Positions 34,528 to 46,500 of a stretch of 64,000 nucleotides of DNA are shown here, one piece after another (position 1 is the stretch's first letter; every line of letters begins with the position of its first letter). Under the pieces are notes generated by a model that was given only the letters and a program-made list of their open reading frames with translations, did no database searches and was not told the DNA's origin. The position numbers and the translations under genes were made by a program. The stretch comes from Grammothele lineata (Eukaryota > Basidiomycota > Agaricomycetes > Polyporales > Polyporaceae). The stretch is from positions 310,001 through 374,000 of the forward strand of contig NDFF03000013.1 of NCBI GenBank assembly GCA_002150815.3, given 5' to 3'.

Positions 34528-35799
34528 ATGACCACAACTCCACTTTCAACCTTTGAGCGTTTCGTCCTATCTGCGTCTGCAAACCTCCTAGATACTCTTT
34601 TTTCCCACTTTCCTCCGGACGTCTTGTTTCGTCTCCCAGGGATGAGCATGTCCATCTTTCTTGCCATTGAATCCTATCGTATCAGGGCATGGGGTCCATC
34701 CCGTGTCTTGTTTAGATTTTTCGAGGACGTCCCTAGGTTCTTGCGCCTCTTGGATGCCTGCGATGGCGTTGTTTCTGGTTCACAAGCCTTGCAGCTCTTC
34801 CAGCGAGGACTTTATCCCATCTCTCAAACCGATCTCGACATCTTCATTTCCTGCGAAGGCGTTCTCAGCCTAGGTCGATGGCTGAAGCGTCAAGGCTATG
34901 TATTTCAGCCAACCGGAGACAAGCATCCTTTGTTCGATGTAGAGGTCGTTCGGCTGGGGATGAAGCTCGCCTTCGCGAGTTCCTCCGGTTCCGGACTCCC
35001 CAGCAGCTTCCGTCCAGGCTACGGAGCATTCAACACCTTCCACTTTGTCAAGAGCACGGACGAGCAAGGGCAATATCTGACGTCCAAGGAGCCACTGAAG
35101 GTGCAGCTCATCGTGGTATCTGAGCACCCGGTGGATTATATTCTCCATAACTTTCATTCCAGTATGTCGTGCTGTCTTCTGGAACCGCGTTATTGGTTAT
35201 GACTTTCATTACAGCGTGTGTTATGAATTATTTTACTGGGAAATACGCGGTTTCTTTGTTTCCCCGCTCGACATTTTTGGATCATGTCACCTATACTTGC
35301 CAAACCGCGAGGAAAGAAGACGGGGACGATTGGATGCCGAAATACCGTCGCCGAGGTTTTCAAGTAGTGGTGGCTGGGGTCAACGTGCAATTTCCCAACC
35401 GTCACGAAGTATCTGTCTGGCGCCGCAACATCGGCGACGAGCATACATGGGTCATTCCGTTTCAGCCTCTCGGTGAGTTTCATGATATTTGAGAGATAGT
35501 TTCCAGCCACTAAACTGCAGGCAGACGACGTCCGTGAGATATGTCGAATTAGTCTCCGACGGGCGAATGTCCGTAAGACCCGTTTCGAGGTGTATCAGTA
35601 CCGCTCTGGAGTGGCCAGTGCAGGAGCGTACTTGAGAGTCGGACCACCTTTCATCTATAGGTCGGCTATCTCTACTGCATTCAGAAGGCATCACGATTTA
35701 TCCCATTATCAGTGCGGTTGCATTCGTTTCAACTCGTCAAGACATCTCGGGAGATTTATGGTCGCCGGAGACAGACACGGTTTACGCTTAGTGATGTGA
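34528..35799 (+). CDS. Nucleotidyltransferase-like orphan family, copy 3 (about 398 aa)
   Basis: Exon 1 is 34528-35161 and exon 2 starts at 35215; the intron lies at the same place as in copies 1 and 2, just before a CVMN motif. Exon 2 ends near 35481, and a likely third exon from about 35506 (LQADDVREICRISLRR) stops at 35799, giving a length close to the 414 aa of copy 2, but that last junction is uncertain. SGSQALQL (G84, S85) and DLDIF (D102, D104) keep the nucleotidyltransferase-type signature, and FDVEV may give the third acidic residue. Sequence is otherwise much diverged from copies 1 and 2, so retention of the motif suggests selection. Confidence 0.65.
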
Positions 35800-38270
35800 T
35801 ATGGCCCTCTTTTCCATCGAATATGCTTGTAGTGTCTTTCTGCCGTGAACTATGCGGAATGTCTATATTCAGTCTGAGGAGGATTATGTTGACTGACGGC
35901 TTGTCATCCGAAACCCGTTAGCTTCTCACTACCAGCAAACATAGACCCTCAGTATGCAACTAGGTCCGCGTTGAATGACGTATATCAAATTCAATGACTA
36001 TGTCTACTACTCAAACGCTCTATGCATTTCATCATCACCTTGAACTAGGAGAAATGGACACCAGGAGCCAAGCTACGCACTCTCGACTGGTCTATCAAAT
36101 GTCCTTATGGGCGGACGTTCATTGTAGTCTCGGTAGACATTGTACACACCAAAAGACTATCGCGGAGATACTCCCGCAGCTACTTGACAGCTGGTTTCTC
36201 GTACAGAGACTCTACGGAGAGTATGGAAGAGGGCCCACAAAGTGGAGGGTAAGGCGGAGTTTCTGTTGCACGAAGAATGTTCTGAAGGGGAATATGCTAT
36301 AGAGCACATAACAGACTTACAGGCTATGTGGTAGCCTGAGGGGTTGTCCGTGGAAATACTCCAGAGCAGCTGAGATATTCGTTCGTCTGCCTCTTCATCC
36401 CTACCCGTCCACCATGAGTCAGCCTCGCCTCCTAGAAGTCACCGATATGAGACAACGAAGCCATATATGCGTCGATGGGCACGTACGTTTGAGCGCACTG
36501 GACATGGACTACGTAGGAAAGTGGGGAACGCCGCGGCAGAAGTCAAATACGAGAGGAGAGTAGAGCATGCATGAGATCACTGAATCAAGGCTCCGTTTCT
36601 GCGGAGGCAGGGCGAGGAGAAGAGAGCGAGCCACGGAACAACCATGAGAAGAGTGTTGAAATCCCTTCGAAGCGAAGCGTCTATTGGAGCGCTGCGCGCC
36701 GTACTGAAGCGGACTTCGAAAATCTATTGAACCCGTATTGCGGGCGCGGTTTATGCACATGTGTAACAAACCGATGGATCAGTGTTATGGATGATTGACC
36801 TCCAAGGCGATCTTCTTCACGTACCTACCATCTACTCGACCTTCTGCAACACTCGCGCGGTTCGAAATCGGTCTCTCCTGAATTCCCTCCTAACGGCACT
36901 CTGTCAAGATTCAAGCTGAATTAGGAATCCCTCGTTCACGTGTCATCAAATCCCTATGACCTAGCTCAGCGTTCTCGAGCCCGTCATTGAGCAATCGGAG
37001 TAAACCCAGCTGGACAGTGTTTTGTTCGTGATGTAAGTTCTTTCACGATTGTGTTCATTCTCTGGATTCCTCGATCCGCCGTGTTCTCTATCCCCTGCGT
37101 ATCTCGTGTGCCCCAAGGAAGAAATTGCCTTGACAGCGATTGGGGGGCATCAACTGAGGATATAGCTCTCTATCCTGCCGGTGAGGGGGAAAGAGCAGGC
37201 TTAGGACCCACAAGCGCGGCGGTACTCGGAGGACAACCGTTTGTCCCCATACGTTGTTCGAGAGTTGTGGAGGTAGATCACAAATTCACTTTTCAGGTTA
37301 CAGTGGCCGCAACCAACCAACCCTTACGCTACAAAACAAGAGCTGGAATGTTCGGGAGCTCCGACACTGGTATTTAGACATCCCAAGTGGCTCTTCTTGA
37401 TCAATTCAACGAGCTACGAGTGCGAACGCAGTACTGTATGTGACTTCCATTCAAATACACCTTTCCGGTAACCCACTATACCCCCGGGTACTGCGCGAAC
37501 CAGGGCATAGGAATGACATGCTGCGACGAGCGAGGTTAGCATCGACGCTTTCCCGTAGAGCCCATTACTTACAATTTCGTCTAATCCCGGATGAGCTACC
37601 AAGAGGAAGTATGTGCCGCGAGAATGCGTAGTATCGTTACGGTCCAATACTATCGCGACGTAAGCGTCCGTCACGCGATGGACTTTCTACCGGTGAGTTT
37701 TCATTGACTTCAGGTTGATGCTATGAGGCTTACTGTGAATATACAACGTGTGTCCTATCCCTACTGTTCCTTAGCATATGAGGGCACACGGCGTGCAAGT
37801 GTGGAAGAGCGTCTGAAACATCTCGTTGTATCGGTCGTCGTAGATGATTCGGGCCCGGCGTGACATGGCGGGAGAGTGTGTGGTACGTTCCGTATGCATT
37901 CGTTTTTGGCTTTGCTCTCAAGTCTTTTCTGCGGCTCGGGACCCGCCAGCTAGACTGTACATGGTGCTCGCTACAACCGTTGCAGTAGCCAATAACAGTA
38001 TCCATACGCTGACACGATACTTTTGAGTCGTCGTTTTTTGGGTCAGGTCATCGCAATGACTCAACAAATTCGTGCCGAAACTTGTTCTCGCTTTGCGCCT
38101 CACCTCTCTAGTGCCCCCCCCCTCCCCTATGTACAACGCAGACAGTGGGCTGGTATTGGCTGGACGCGCACAATATAAGGCAGCTGCCGCCGAGAGATTC
38201 CTCTCATCACTGTTACACGACCTAGTCGCATAGTCGTTATCTCGCATCTACAGAACTCAGCACCTCTACA
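35800..38270. other. Gene-poor stretch; TATA element of the next gene at 38173-38177
   Basis: No gene is supported. A possible start at 36412 (MSQPRLLEVTDM) followed by GTACGT could not be extended. The TATAA near 38174 lies about 95 bp upstream of the ATG at 38271. Confidence 0.35.
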
Positions 38271-39939
38271 ATGGACTCTGCTCGCGCTCAGCTCGACAAC
38301 CAACTTCGTATCTGGAAGGCCCACTCATTCGACAGCAATCACATCAACTTGGATAATGTCATCACGGACTTGAAGAGGCCTTCTTCCGTGATCGAAGCAC
38401 GGCCTGATCCTGAATATTCTCAGCGGTGGATAGTACGTTGAACCTGTACATGTCCTGATGCATACGCTTACCGTGAATCGCAGCTATGCAAAGTGGGGGA
38501 GAAACGAGCGAAGCCCGCCTTGTTTCACACGGCCGTCGTATGGGACTCCTCTACGCACCTTGAAACCGGTAATTTCGTCCTGAAGGGCGAATCGGCGTCT
38601 GTTCGGCTGCCCGAGGGTAGGATGTACGTTGATCGTCCCATTCATGAATACCTTCTTTGTAACACCAATCTATGCCCTACAGTCAAACGGAGCCAAGTAA
38701 CTTGTGCAATATCGACTATGTCTTCGATACACGCTATGATCGCACTCTCTATCGTGCTCAAGCGGTTTGTTCTTGCGTTTCTTCTATGAATCCTATGCTG
38801 ATTATGACCTACAGGCGTTCGAGCACTTCTTCGCACTTCATGAGGACTTCAATAAGGGCGGCAAGCCGCGACGGGCATGGCAACAAAGTGATGGGAAATT
38901 TCAAGACAAGTACGCTGCGTCCAGCCCCGTCTTCGACAAGCCATGGAAATATAAGAGCCTCACTGCGAAAGACATCCACTACCCTTTGCATCCATGGGTG
39001 AAAGCAGCATGTGGCGAGTGGGATAACTGGGTACCTCATCCTCTTCGGCCCGAGGTCTGCGATGTAGACGACGGATCGCTGGTGCAACTTTCTCAATCGG
39101 CGCGACCAGAAATGTCGAAGGGCGATGTGGTGTGGATGTCGTTCACTGTTCAAGTGATATTCACGGGGGTCTCGTGGGGTCCTACGTTCACGCCTCGCAA
39201 CCTGATCCGGGTTGGGAAGATTCCTGCTGAGCTGATGGAGGCCGACGACGAGGGACCTGGCGAAAGCATAGCCGCCAGTCGCGGGCTTCGACCGGGCGAC
39301 AAATTTTTGATGCGTGAGTGTTTCCTCGTCGCGTTTCTTCTGTTGCTCATGACTTTTCTCATCAGCTTCTGATTTCCCTATGGCGTCGGGTCCTGTACAA
39401 GGCCTAACGTCGGGGCCTCAAGCCACCGCTGTCTCAGGTACAGCTGGCGTCAATACTGCCGGTGCCTTCTCCGGCACTATCTTTGGGAGTAGCAAGGAGA
39501 GTGCGATAGCTATGCAGGATGATGCGCAAGTAGAAATGGAAATATCAGGTGAGTGACCCGAAGGTTGTCGTCGTACCATACAAAACATAGATATTGATGT
39601 TTTTTTCATTCGTAGATCCAGCGACCCATACGACGGATCCGATGATTCCTGAAGTTGTCCATTCTGAGGACGAACGACCTATAGAATGGTCTCCAAGTCC
39701 GGAACGCCAGGTGAGCGATATCTGCCCGTAGTCTTGAGGGACGGTATACGCTTACGGTATTTCCGCAATAGCGAACCTACGACGCGACTGCTGCGGGAGA
39801 GAACAAGACTCGTGGGGTAAAGCGTGCCTCTGAGGAAGATGCTGCTTTGTATGACGCGCCTCACATCATTGATCCTGGCCCAGGTTCCAATGGTGCGCGT
39901 CGCAGTCGTCGTGCTTATGGGAAGGCTCGAGTGTTGTGA
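38271..39939 (+). CDS. Hypothetical protein, 442 aa, seven exons
   Basis: Exons are 38271-38432, 38484-38623, 38683-38764, 38815-39313, 39366-39548, 39616-39710 and 39772-39939; all phases agree. The central region contains FEHFFALHEDFNKGG, WVKAACGEWDNWVPHP and GDVVWMSFTVQVIF, a beta-rich fold I cannot name. The C-terminus is low-complexity and ends in a basic cluster (RRSRRAYGKARV) with an upstream GVKRASEED, both compatible with nuclear import. It lies upstream of the Helitron, and similar proteins are, as far as I recall, multi-copy in agaricomycete genomes, so it may be spread by mobile DNA. Function is unknown. Confidence 0.65.
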
Positions 39940-41283
39940 TGCCAGAGCAATCTGTACGGTACATTAGCCATACGGCAATGTCGAGAATGCGATAATACTA
40001 CTCCTGTCCCCCGTCTTACTACATACATTCTAAAGAGCGACAGATGTCCTGCTATGCAGAGCCTTACGAAAGACGTTCTCTTCGGTCTCTGCGGCCGGCC
40101 TATCGTGGTAGAGGCGGGCAGGATATGCTGACTCGATCATCTGTGCTCAACGCCATCACTGGCGCCTCGAACAATTTAAGCGCCCACGATAAGACGACAT
40201 GGAGGCTTTGGGCGATCGTGTTTTTGGTTCTCTTATCTTGTTCGACATGCAGATCCCTGGTTTCGCCCGAACTTAAGTCCACATTCATTGCACGCTCACA
40301 CATCGGTAGCCAATCGACCGCACTTCACTCTCTCAGTTGCTGCGTTCTTGCCCATCTCCTCATTGCGTTTAGGACAAGGCTTTCGTTGAGAAAGGCCTGA
40401 GCCTAGCCTGCTAAGAACATAGGGTCGGAGACAACAGGAAGTGGGGTCAGACGGTTGAGTCGGCGGCTTCCAGCCTGCAAGTTGATAGATGTGTAAAACG
40501 TCATCATCCCATCTCCACCGCAACGCGTCGGTATGTGGGCGTCCGTACCTTTTCACTCAGTCAACGGTTGACACCATACCTCGAAAGACGCTCCCGATAG
40601 AATCTCCACTCCAATACTCCTACGGAGAGCAAGCCCGCTTTAGGTTCCAGCACGTCCTCATCTCACCTCCACTCACGGACTGCGCTTGTGCCCGTACGAC
40701 AGACGGTCTATCTTACCGCGTAGCCCTCTCGAATCCACACCCTCTTCGGTGCGAGTGCTGGAGTCAGCGCTGTGCCGCGTGGCAGAGATCGACCTACACG
40801 TCGTGGGGCGGTGCCCGTGATTGACCTCGTGCCGCCAGACTCTGAGAGGAAGAAGGCTTGGGCGGTGATAGAGGGATCCGGAGGGTATCGGTTGAGTGCA
40901 TTGACATAGCCGCTATCGGATCATACACTGACGTTCATGCAAGGTGTGCTACGAACTTGGCTCGAGCTCAGTCCGAGTCCATCCAATGCATAGCCTATGG
41001 CTGCGCTTCAAATTCTAGGCTTTCTTGAGAGCTTAGGCCTCATAGAGCACAATCTTACCCAGCGTTACTGCTATCCCCCACTGTCCAGCGCATGATATAG
41101 GAGAGGAAACACAGCACCCGGAGAGGAGCGGGACTTCTTCGTTCGTGGGCACACGGATCCTCGGTGCGTTCGATGACGTCTGGTTTCTCAGCGATGTTGT
41201 TACTGATGATGCATGGTTCCACTTTTTGGGACAGACAACGCGTTACATTTTATATCGGTACACCAACTAAATATGAGTGTTAT
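39940..41283. other. Intergenic, no supported gene
   Basis: Short frames only (for example 40044-40400 plus and 40489-40824 plus), with no recognisable product. Confidence 0.3.
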
Positions 41284-41906
41284 TCAACAGTGTAAGAACT
41301 CGCTGCCTGTCGTCTTCAGCCGTAGTCCGGACCACGGTAGGGGTGCTGTGGCGGCGGATTCTCTTTCATGGGCATGTAAGTCAGCGCCCCTTCTCTGATA
41401 ATAGGTTTCTCTCACCGCCGTCTCTCGCAAGAATCTCACGATTGTCCACCAAGGCCTCACCCCTCGGACACGTTCCCGCTCTGCAGTTACAACCATACGC
41501 CGTATGTAGCGCGCGAGCCATGCGGTGGAGCATCTGAAGGCCAATGGCGCCATGGCGACGACCTCGAGCCAAACGGGTTCCTCGCGAACGCCTTGCATAA
41601 AAACGTCCACCTCGACGGTGAGGCGAGTATCCGCGGCGAGCGCCGATGCTACGTCCAACAGCAGTATGGTTCGGTGAGTGCTCTGTATTCAATAAGTCCC
41701 CAACCGGCCATAAAGACTGCTGTAACACTTACTTGGCTGTGGGCGTATAGAACAACGTCTAGATCGAGCCCTCTGTTGCCAGAAAGCTCGTGAATGTTCC
41801 TGTTCTCGTCGGATACGAGAAGTACTTCGTGCAGAAATTGGTCTGCAAGACGTGGCTGGGTGCGGCCAAGTCGGGTAGGAGGGCGTCTCGGGGCGTCTCT
41901 CGGCAT
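41284..41906 (-). CDS. Hypothetical protein, 190 aa, two exons
   Basis: Exon 1 (41906-41733) and exon 2 (41682-41284) join in phase over a 50-nt GTAAGT...CAG intron; a further small 3' exon is possible after a GTGAGA donor near 41400. The product begins MPRDAPRRPPTRLGR and contains VLLVSDENRNIHELSG, a helical Arg-rich segment (WLARYIRRMVVTAERERV) and PWWTIVRFLRETA. No domain is recognised. A TATAAC element lies about 95 bp upstream. It is divergent from the Helitron promoter and could be inside or just outside that element. Confidence 0.45.
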
Positions 41907-42148
41907 CGTCAGCGTTGCACTGTGGGTAGAGTTGCTTGTTAGGTGTCTATGGTCTTCCTCTCCTTAGGCCTATATCCTTCGCCCATTTTGCTATGCTGTT
42001 ATACAACGTGTGCCCGAAATGTCTTGCACTAACGCCAGACACATCAGGATAGCGTCACTGGTATCGGGGTGAATTTATGAGGTCAGACGTTTGACACATG
42101 CATCTATGGGGTTCCTGTCGCCTGGAGAACGACCGGGAACCACCGATC

Positions 42149-42156
42149 TATATATA
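42149..42156 (+). promoter_or_regulatory. TATA box of the Helitron transcription unit
   Basis: TATATATA lies about 70 bp before an ATG at 42219, the first of several candidate 5' exon starts. Confidence 0.45.
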
Positions 42157-42788
42157 CGACCTAGCGACAATCAGCTTCAACATCTACGTTGCTGAGCATC
42201 CGCATACAACCCTCCATCATGCAGAGCACGCCTTCAATACCCACTGATCGCTCTTCCGCACTTGGCTGTAAGCAGCGGTGGAATAGTTCGATTACCCAGT
42301 CACTTATTCTAACACGTTATACAGCGTCTACGGACTTTAGAGCGGAGGCTACAACCTCACGCGGCTACAATAATGATCGCCACGAAGGAGCAGCGGGAAG
42401 TGAGTAACACCTTTCTGGTGCTAGAGACATACACTTACTCCCTCAGCTAGATGCATTACCACCCGTCGATCAGAATGAAAGACATTCTGACGATGTTGAA
42501 CTTCGCATGCCCGGGTCTTGCTTACCTTCTCACCCGTTCATCTCCCTGCCCGCACGTAAGTGTACCCATTTTTACATGGTCACCAACGATAAGATCATGC
42601 TGATAGTAACCCTTTGGACACTTGGGCACTTTGGGCACTGTGGGCACTTTGGACACTTTGGGCACTTTGGGCACTTTGAATATTCTGCGCGATTGACACA
42701 CTACGTCGGCACCTGTACTTGGTTACTCGTCACCGTATTTGCTGGACCACGTCTACCGTCTACGATGGTCGTTATGAATTGACATCGC
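42157..42788 (+). other. Candidate 5' exons of the Helitron gene (unresolved)
   Basis: Good introns are visible at 42268-42324 (GTAAGC, CTAAC branch) and about 42405-42449 (GTGAGT...CTCAG), and an exon after it reads PPVDQNERHSDDVELR before a GTAAGT donor. The frames of these exons cannot all be reconciled with the ATG at 42219, so the true start is open. Confidence 0.35.
42614..42677. repeat. Nine-base microsatellite GGCACTTTG, about 7 units
   Basis: Seven imperfect units of GGCACTTTG (variants GACACTTTG, GGCACTGTG) follow one another inside what is probably an intron of the Helitron gene. Confidence 0.85.
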
Positions 42789-43529
42789 ATGCACGCGCCT
42801 GTAGAATACGTTGCCAATCGCGCGGGCAGGATGTCCTTGATTGAATATGATGTCATACGAGCGACCATGAACAGTATGTATGCTTTCAAGGTTGCGTCTA
42901 AAAGGTCATATCTGCGTTCTGGCGATGTGAGGATAGGTGAAATCATTCTGAAGCATCCTGTGAGATTGGTTGTAGATATGTTTGATCATTGGACAGTCCC
43001 CCAGCTTCGTCGCTTGGCGGTTAGTCACAGCGTTCAGGTCCTGGAGGACAACGACGTGGTTCGTCTGTGTGCCGTGTTATCTTCTCACATCTGTGTCAGG
43101 CGTTGCGAGAGCTACGAGTATATTTTCCAGCCGCTGACCAATGTCCGCCCGGTGGGCCGCACTCGTTGTCTTGTCTGTGAGCGACTTCGGTTATCAGGTC
43201 AAGTTGTTGAAAGACGCGGTATAGCTCATCGCCATGAAAGCATCTATGAAGGAGGCGGAAGGCGAATACAAGACAATCCTGACAATGAGCCCACGTCTAA
43301 TCAAGATAGGTCAGATACAGATAGCGCGGATAACCGCACACCTCTTGGTCATTTTGAGCTAGCGAGCGAAGAACTGCAACGGGCAATCATAAGTGAATGG
43401 GAAGAAAAGATGTCAACTAAAGTCTTGAAGGATTATGTGTGTGCAGTATGCGGTCGCTGCACTCCCCATGATAAGATCTCCATTGTTCATGCGAGCCGAA
43501 TCGGAAGAGCGGCTCCTGCAGAACAATAA
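42789..43529 (+). CDS. Helitron N-terminal coding exon (frame-offset)
   Basis: This frame encodes about 245 residues. It has a SAP-like stretch (LVVDMFDHWTVPQLRRLAV), a Cys pair CLVC, an acidic linker, and CAVCGRC, the first half of the zinc-finger-like region usual in fungal Helitron proteins. The second half (ICTECDREI) lies in the next frame, within the large ORF. The two frames overlap from 43435 to 43529, and no intron can join them, so a single +1 offset separates them. The start codon is likely in upstream exons. Confidence 0.65.
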   Translation: MHAPVEYVANRAGRMSLIEYDVIRATMNSMYAFKVASKRSYLRSGDVRIGEIILKHPVRLVVDMFDHWTVPQLRRLAVSHSVQVLEDNDVVRLCAVLSSHICVRRCESYEYIFQPLTNVRPVGRTRCLVCERLRLSGQVVERRGIAHRHESIYEGGGRRIQDNPDNEPTSNQDRSDTDSADNRTPLGHFELASEELQRAIISEWEEKMSTKVLKDYVCAVCGRCTPHDKISIVHASRIGRAAPAEQ

Positions 43530-46500
43530 TCTTCCACTTGATGCGAGGCCGACAACGTACAATTGTGCTGCTTACGACGATGCAATTCTACACCCTAAAG
43601 GCCTCATCAATATACAGGAGCGGGGCGATTTACAAATCTGCACAGAGTGCGACCGTGAGATCACGAAATACAAGAGAATGCCGAAGTTTGCGCTAGCCAA
43701 TTGGTTGTACTATGGACATAACGAGCTGCCCGCGCACGTGAAGCTTGCATTCGAAGACGCGACATGGGCCGAGCGCGTACTGGTTTCTCGTGCCAGGGCA
43801 AGCAAGATTGTTATGAAGTTTAGTGATATTCCAGGTCATGAATATCATCGATCTGACAGGAGAACGTCTCAGAGTCGAATGAAGGGAAATATTGCCGTCC
43901 ACCCACAGGATGCTACAAGTCTCAGAGACGCACTGCCACCTACGCAGGATGCCATCAGGGATATGATATGCGTCGTCTTCGTGAGCGGTAAGACAAATCC
44001 GACAAAGGAGAACATACGTCTCTTAAAACCGGCACCCGCACTTGCCCGGAAGTTGAGAGTGAAGCATATGATCAACTTCTTAACAGAACTTAATCCGAAT
44101 TATGCCGTTACTGGTGAATTCCGAGGTTTCAGTCAATTGAACTTGGATGCCCTTTTCGGGAAGAGTACTGAAGGAGTCAACGAAGATGTACCTTGTGGGA
44201 TCGAGATCAGTGTGATACAAGCTAATGAAGCCATCAGCGCAGCTACCGATACTGGCTATGTTCCTCAGACGGCATGCGAAGCACCAGAATCCGAAGACGG
44301 CATGATTGTAGACGGAGTGGGCTATATAGCAAATGATTATACACATCAGCAAATAGATGCCATGAAGTTACGCGCTGTTCTACATTGCATTCGAAAAGGA
44401 AAGTTCATAAAATCGCGCATAGGGAGTCGTTATATCCCCGATTTTGAAGAACCGGCATTGTTGTCATGGTTGTTTCCTCATCTCGATCCATGGGGTATAG
44501 GAGGATTTTTTGATCCGCGAAGAGAGAGACCATTGAAGATGGAGGAACAGCTGAAGTACATGTTAATGGTGGAAGGCTCACCGTGTCGTGATGACCCTGA
44601 CTTCGCCTTCGTTTACTATAATATATTACAGAAGAAGGCGGTGTTTGACTCTGTGACGTTTCGAGTCTCAGCAAGAAGGCGAGATAGTGTTGTGAGTGAG
44701 CTTATGCAACTGGACGTAAAGAGTCTAGATGCACTTGCTAAGAAATTTGAAACAAGCAAACATTATCGAGCTGAGAGCGAGGAGGAGCGGTCAATCATGC
44801 GGGTACTGATGCGCGTGACTACGGTAGCAGCAGACTTGCCTGGATCCAACGGGTACAAGATTGCGCTCAGAAATCAAATCCGCGGATTAATAAATTATCA
44901 AGGAACACCTACCCTCTTTATCACATTGAACCCGTCGGACGTAAGTCATCCTTTGGTGCAATTGTATGCAGGGCGTGATATCAACATAGAGGATGCGATG
45001 CAAGGGGAGGAACTCAATGAATTCCATAGAAAGATGGTGGTCGCGAAGCATCCTTCTGCGTGCGCCAGATTTTTTGACAAAATCATGACCACTTTCATCA
45101 ACGTAGTGCTGCGGTACGGTCGACCGGGAAGAGGTCTTTTCGGTCGATGTACTGGATACTATGGAACGGTGGAAGCTCAAGGTCGGGGGAGTCTTCATTG
45201 TCATATGCTGATCTGGTTAGACGGTCATCTCGCACCTCAGAAACTCCGCGAAACAATAGACAGTTCGGAGGAATACCGAGATGCACTAGTCGTCTGGTTA
45301 GAGTCGGTGATAAAGCGAGAGCTGCTGGGTACTGCCGAGATTGTGGAAGAAGCTGAAGGCATGCCACTCGGACGTCCGGAAAGAGAGGAGAACGGAGTGA
45401 GTCCGGGCTCTGTACCACCTCCATCAATTCATGTGTTCAGTAGTCCTGTTGACTTCAAGATGGCGCGAGAGAGACATACAAACAAGCTAATCACAGAATA
45501 CAATTGGCATGAGCACCGTGCTACATGTTTCAAGCACTCCAGTAAGGGTATAGTGCCAGAGGACCCTAAAAAACAAGACCTACTATGCAGAATGAGGATA
45601 GACGGGTCCACTCAGGCTGCAACCACGTATGATGCGGAAACAGGAATCTTGACGTTGAAGCACCTCCATCCCCGAATCGCACCATATAATCCTACCTCTT
45701 TATTTCTGGTGAGGGGAAATGTGGATTTTCAGTGGGTAGGAAGCGGTGAAACAGCCAAGGCAGCATTGTATTATATTACAAACTATATTGCCAAGTCGGA
45801 GTTACCAATGCATGAAGCAGTAGCGAGCTTAAGTTATGTGATACAAAAGACCAATGAGAGGATACCTGATGTATTATCTGGAGAAGAAAAGGGAAGGAGA
45901 AGTGCACTCACCGTTGCTGTAAATAGAGTATTGTCCCGTAGAGAAGCATCTACGCAGCAAGTCATGAGTTACCTTGTTGGCGGAGGCGATGTATATACCA
46001 GCCATACTTTTCGCGTCTTACATTGGGGTTCTTTTGACAGGTTTTTCAGAAAGCATTTCTCGGAAACTCGAGTGCCTTCCTATAGACAAGCAGAAGTTCA
46101 GGACAGGGCAGAGGAGAGAACTCACATGGCTGATGAAGAGACGTCGGCGCAGGAAGGAGAAATGACTGTCCCCAATGAAGTACCAGTGAACGAGGAAGTA
46201 GAAGAACTTGATGATGATGAGCAAATATTTACGCTGAAGCTAGGTCCAGGCTCCGTTGCAGCAACAAATCAACAACAAGACTACATCTATCGTCCAACGC
46301 ATGTACCATTTGAGGGCATGTGTCTCTATGAATTTGTTGGCATGACGGAGAAACTCACGAAGAAGTTTGACTATGTGCAGCCGTTACAAGGCAGTAGGAG
46401 TCACAGAAGCCCCCTTCCGAGAGGAACGTTCTCGTCGGAAGCGCACACCCAGTTCGGAACACATACGTTACGCTCAAGATGTAAGTGGACCGTCCCTGTG

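Noticed and set aside
40044..40824. Frames of about 110 codons between the 442-aa gene and the Helitron
   Set aside because: No splice partners, no paralogue and no recognisable motif; composition is not distinct from shadow frames.
43435..43529. ATG at 43435 as the true start of the Helitron protein
   Set aside because: The first 30 codons do not resemble Helitron proteins, while the overlapping frame carries the expected CAVCGRC half-finger.
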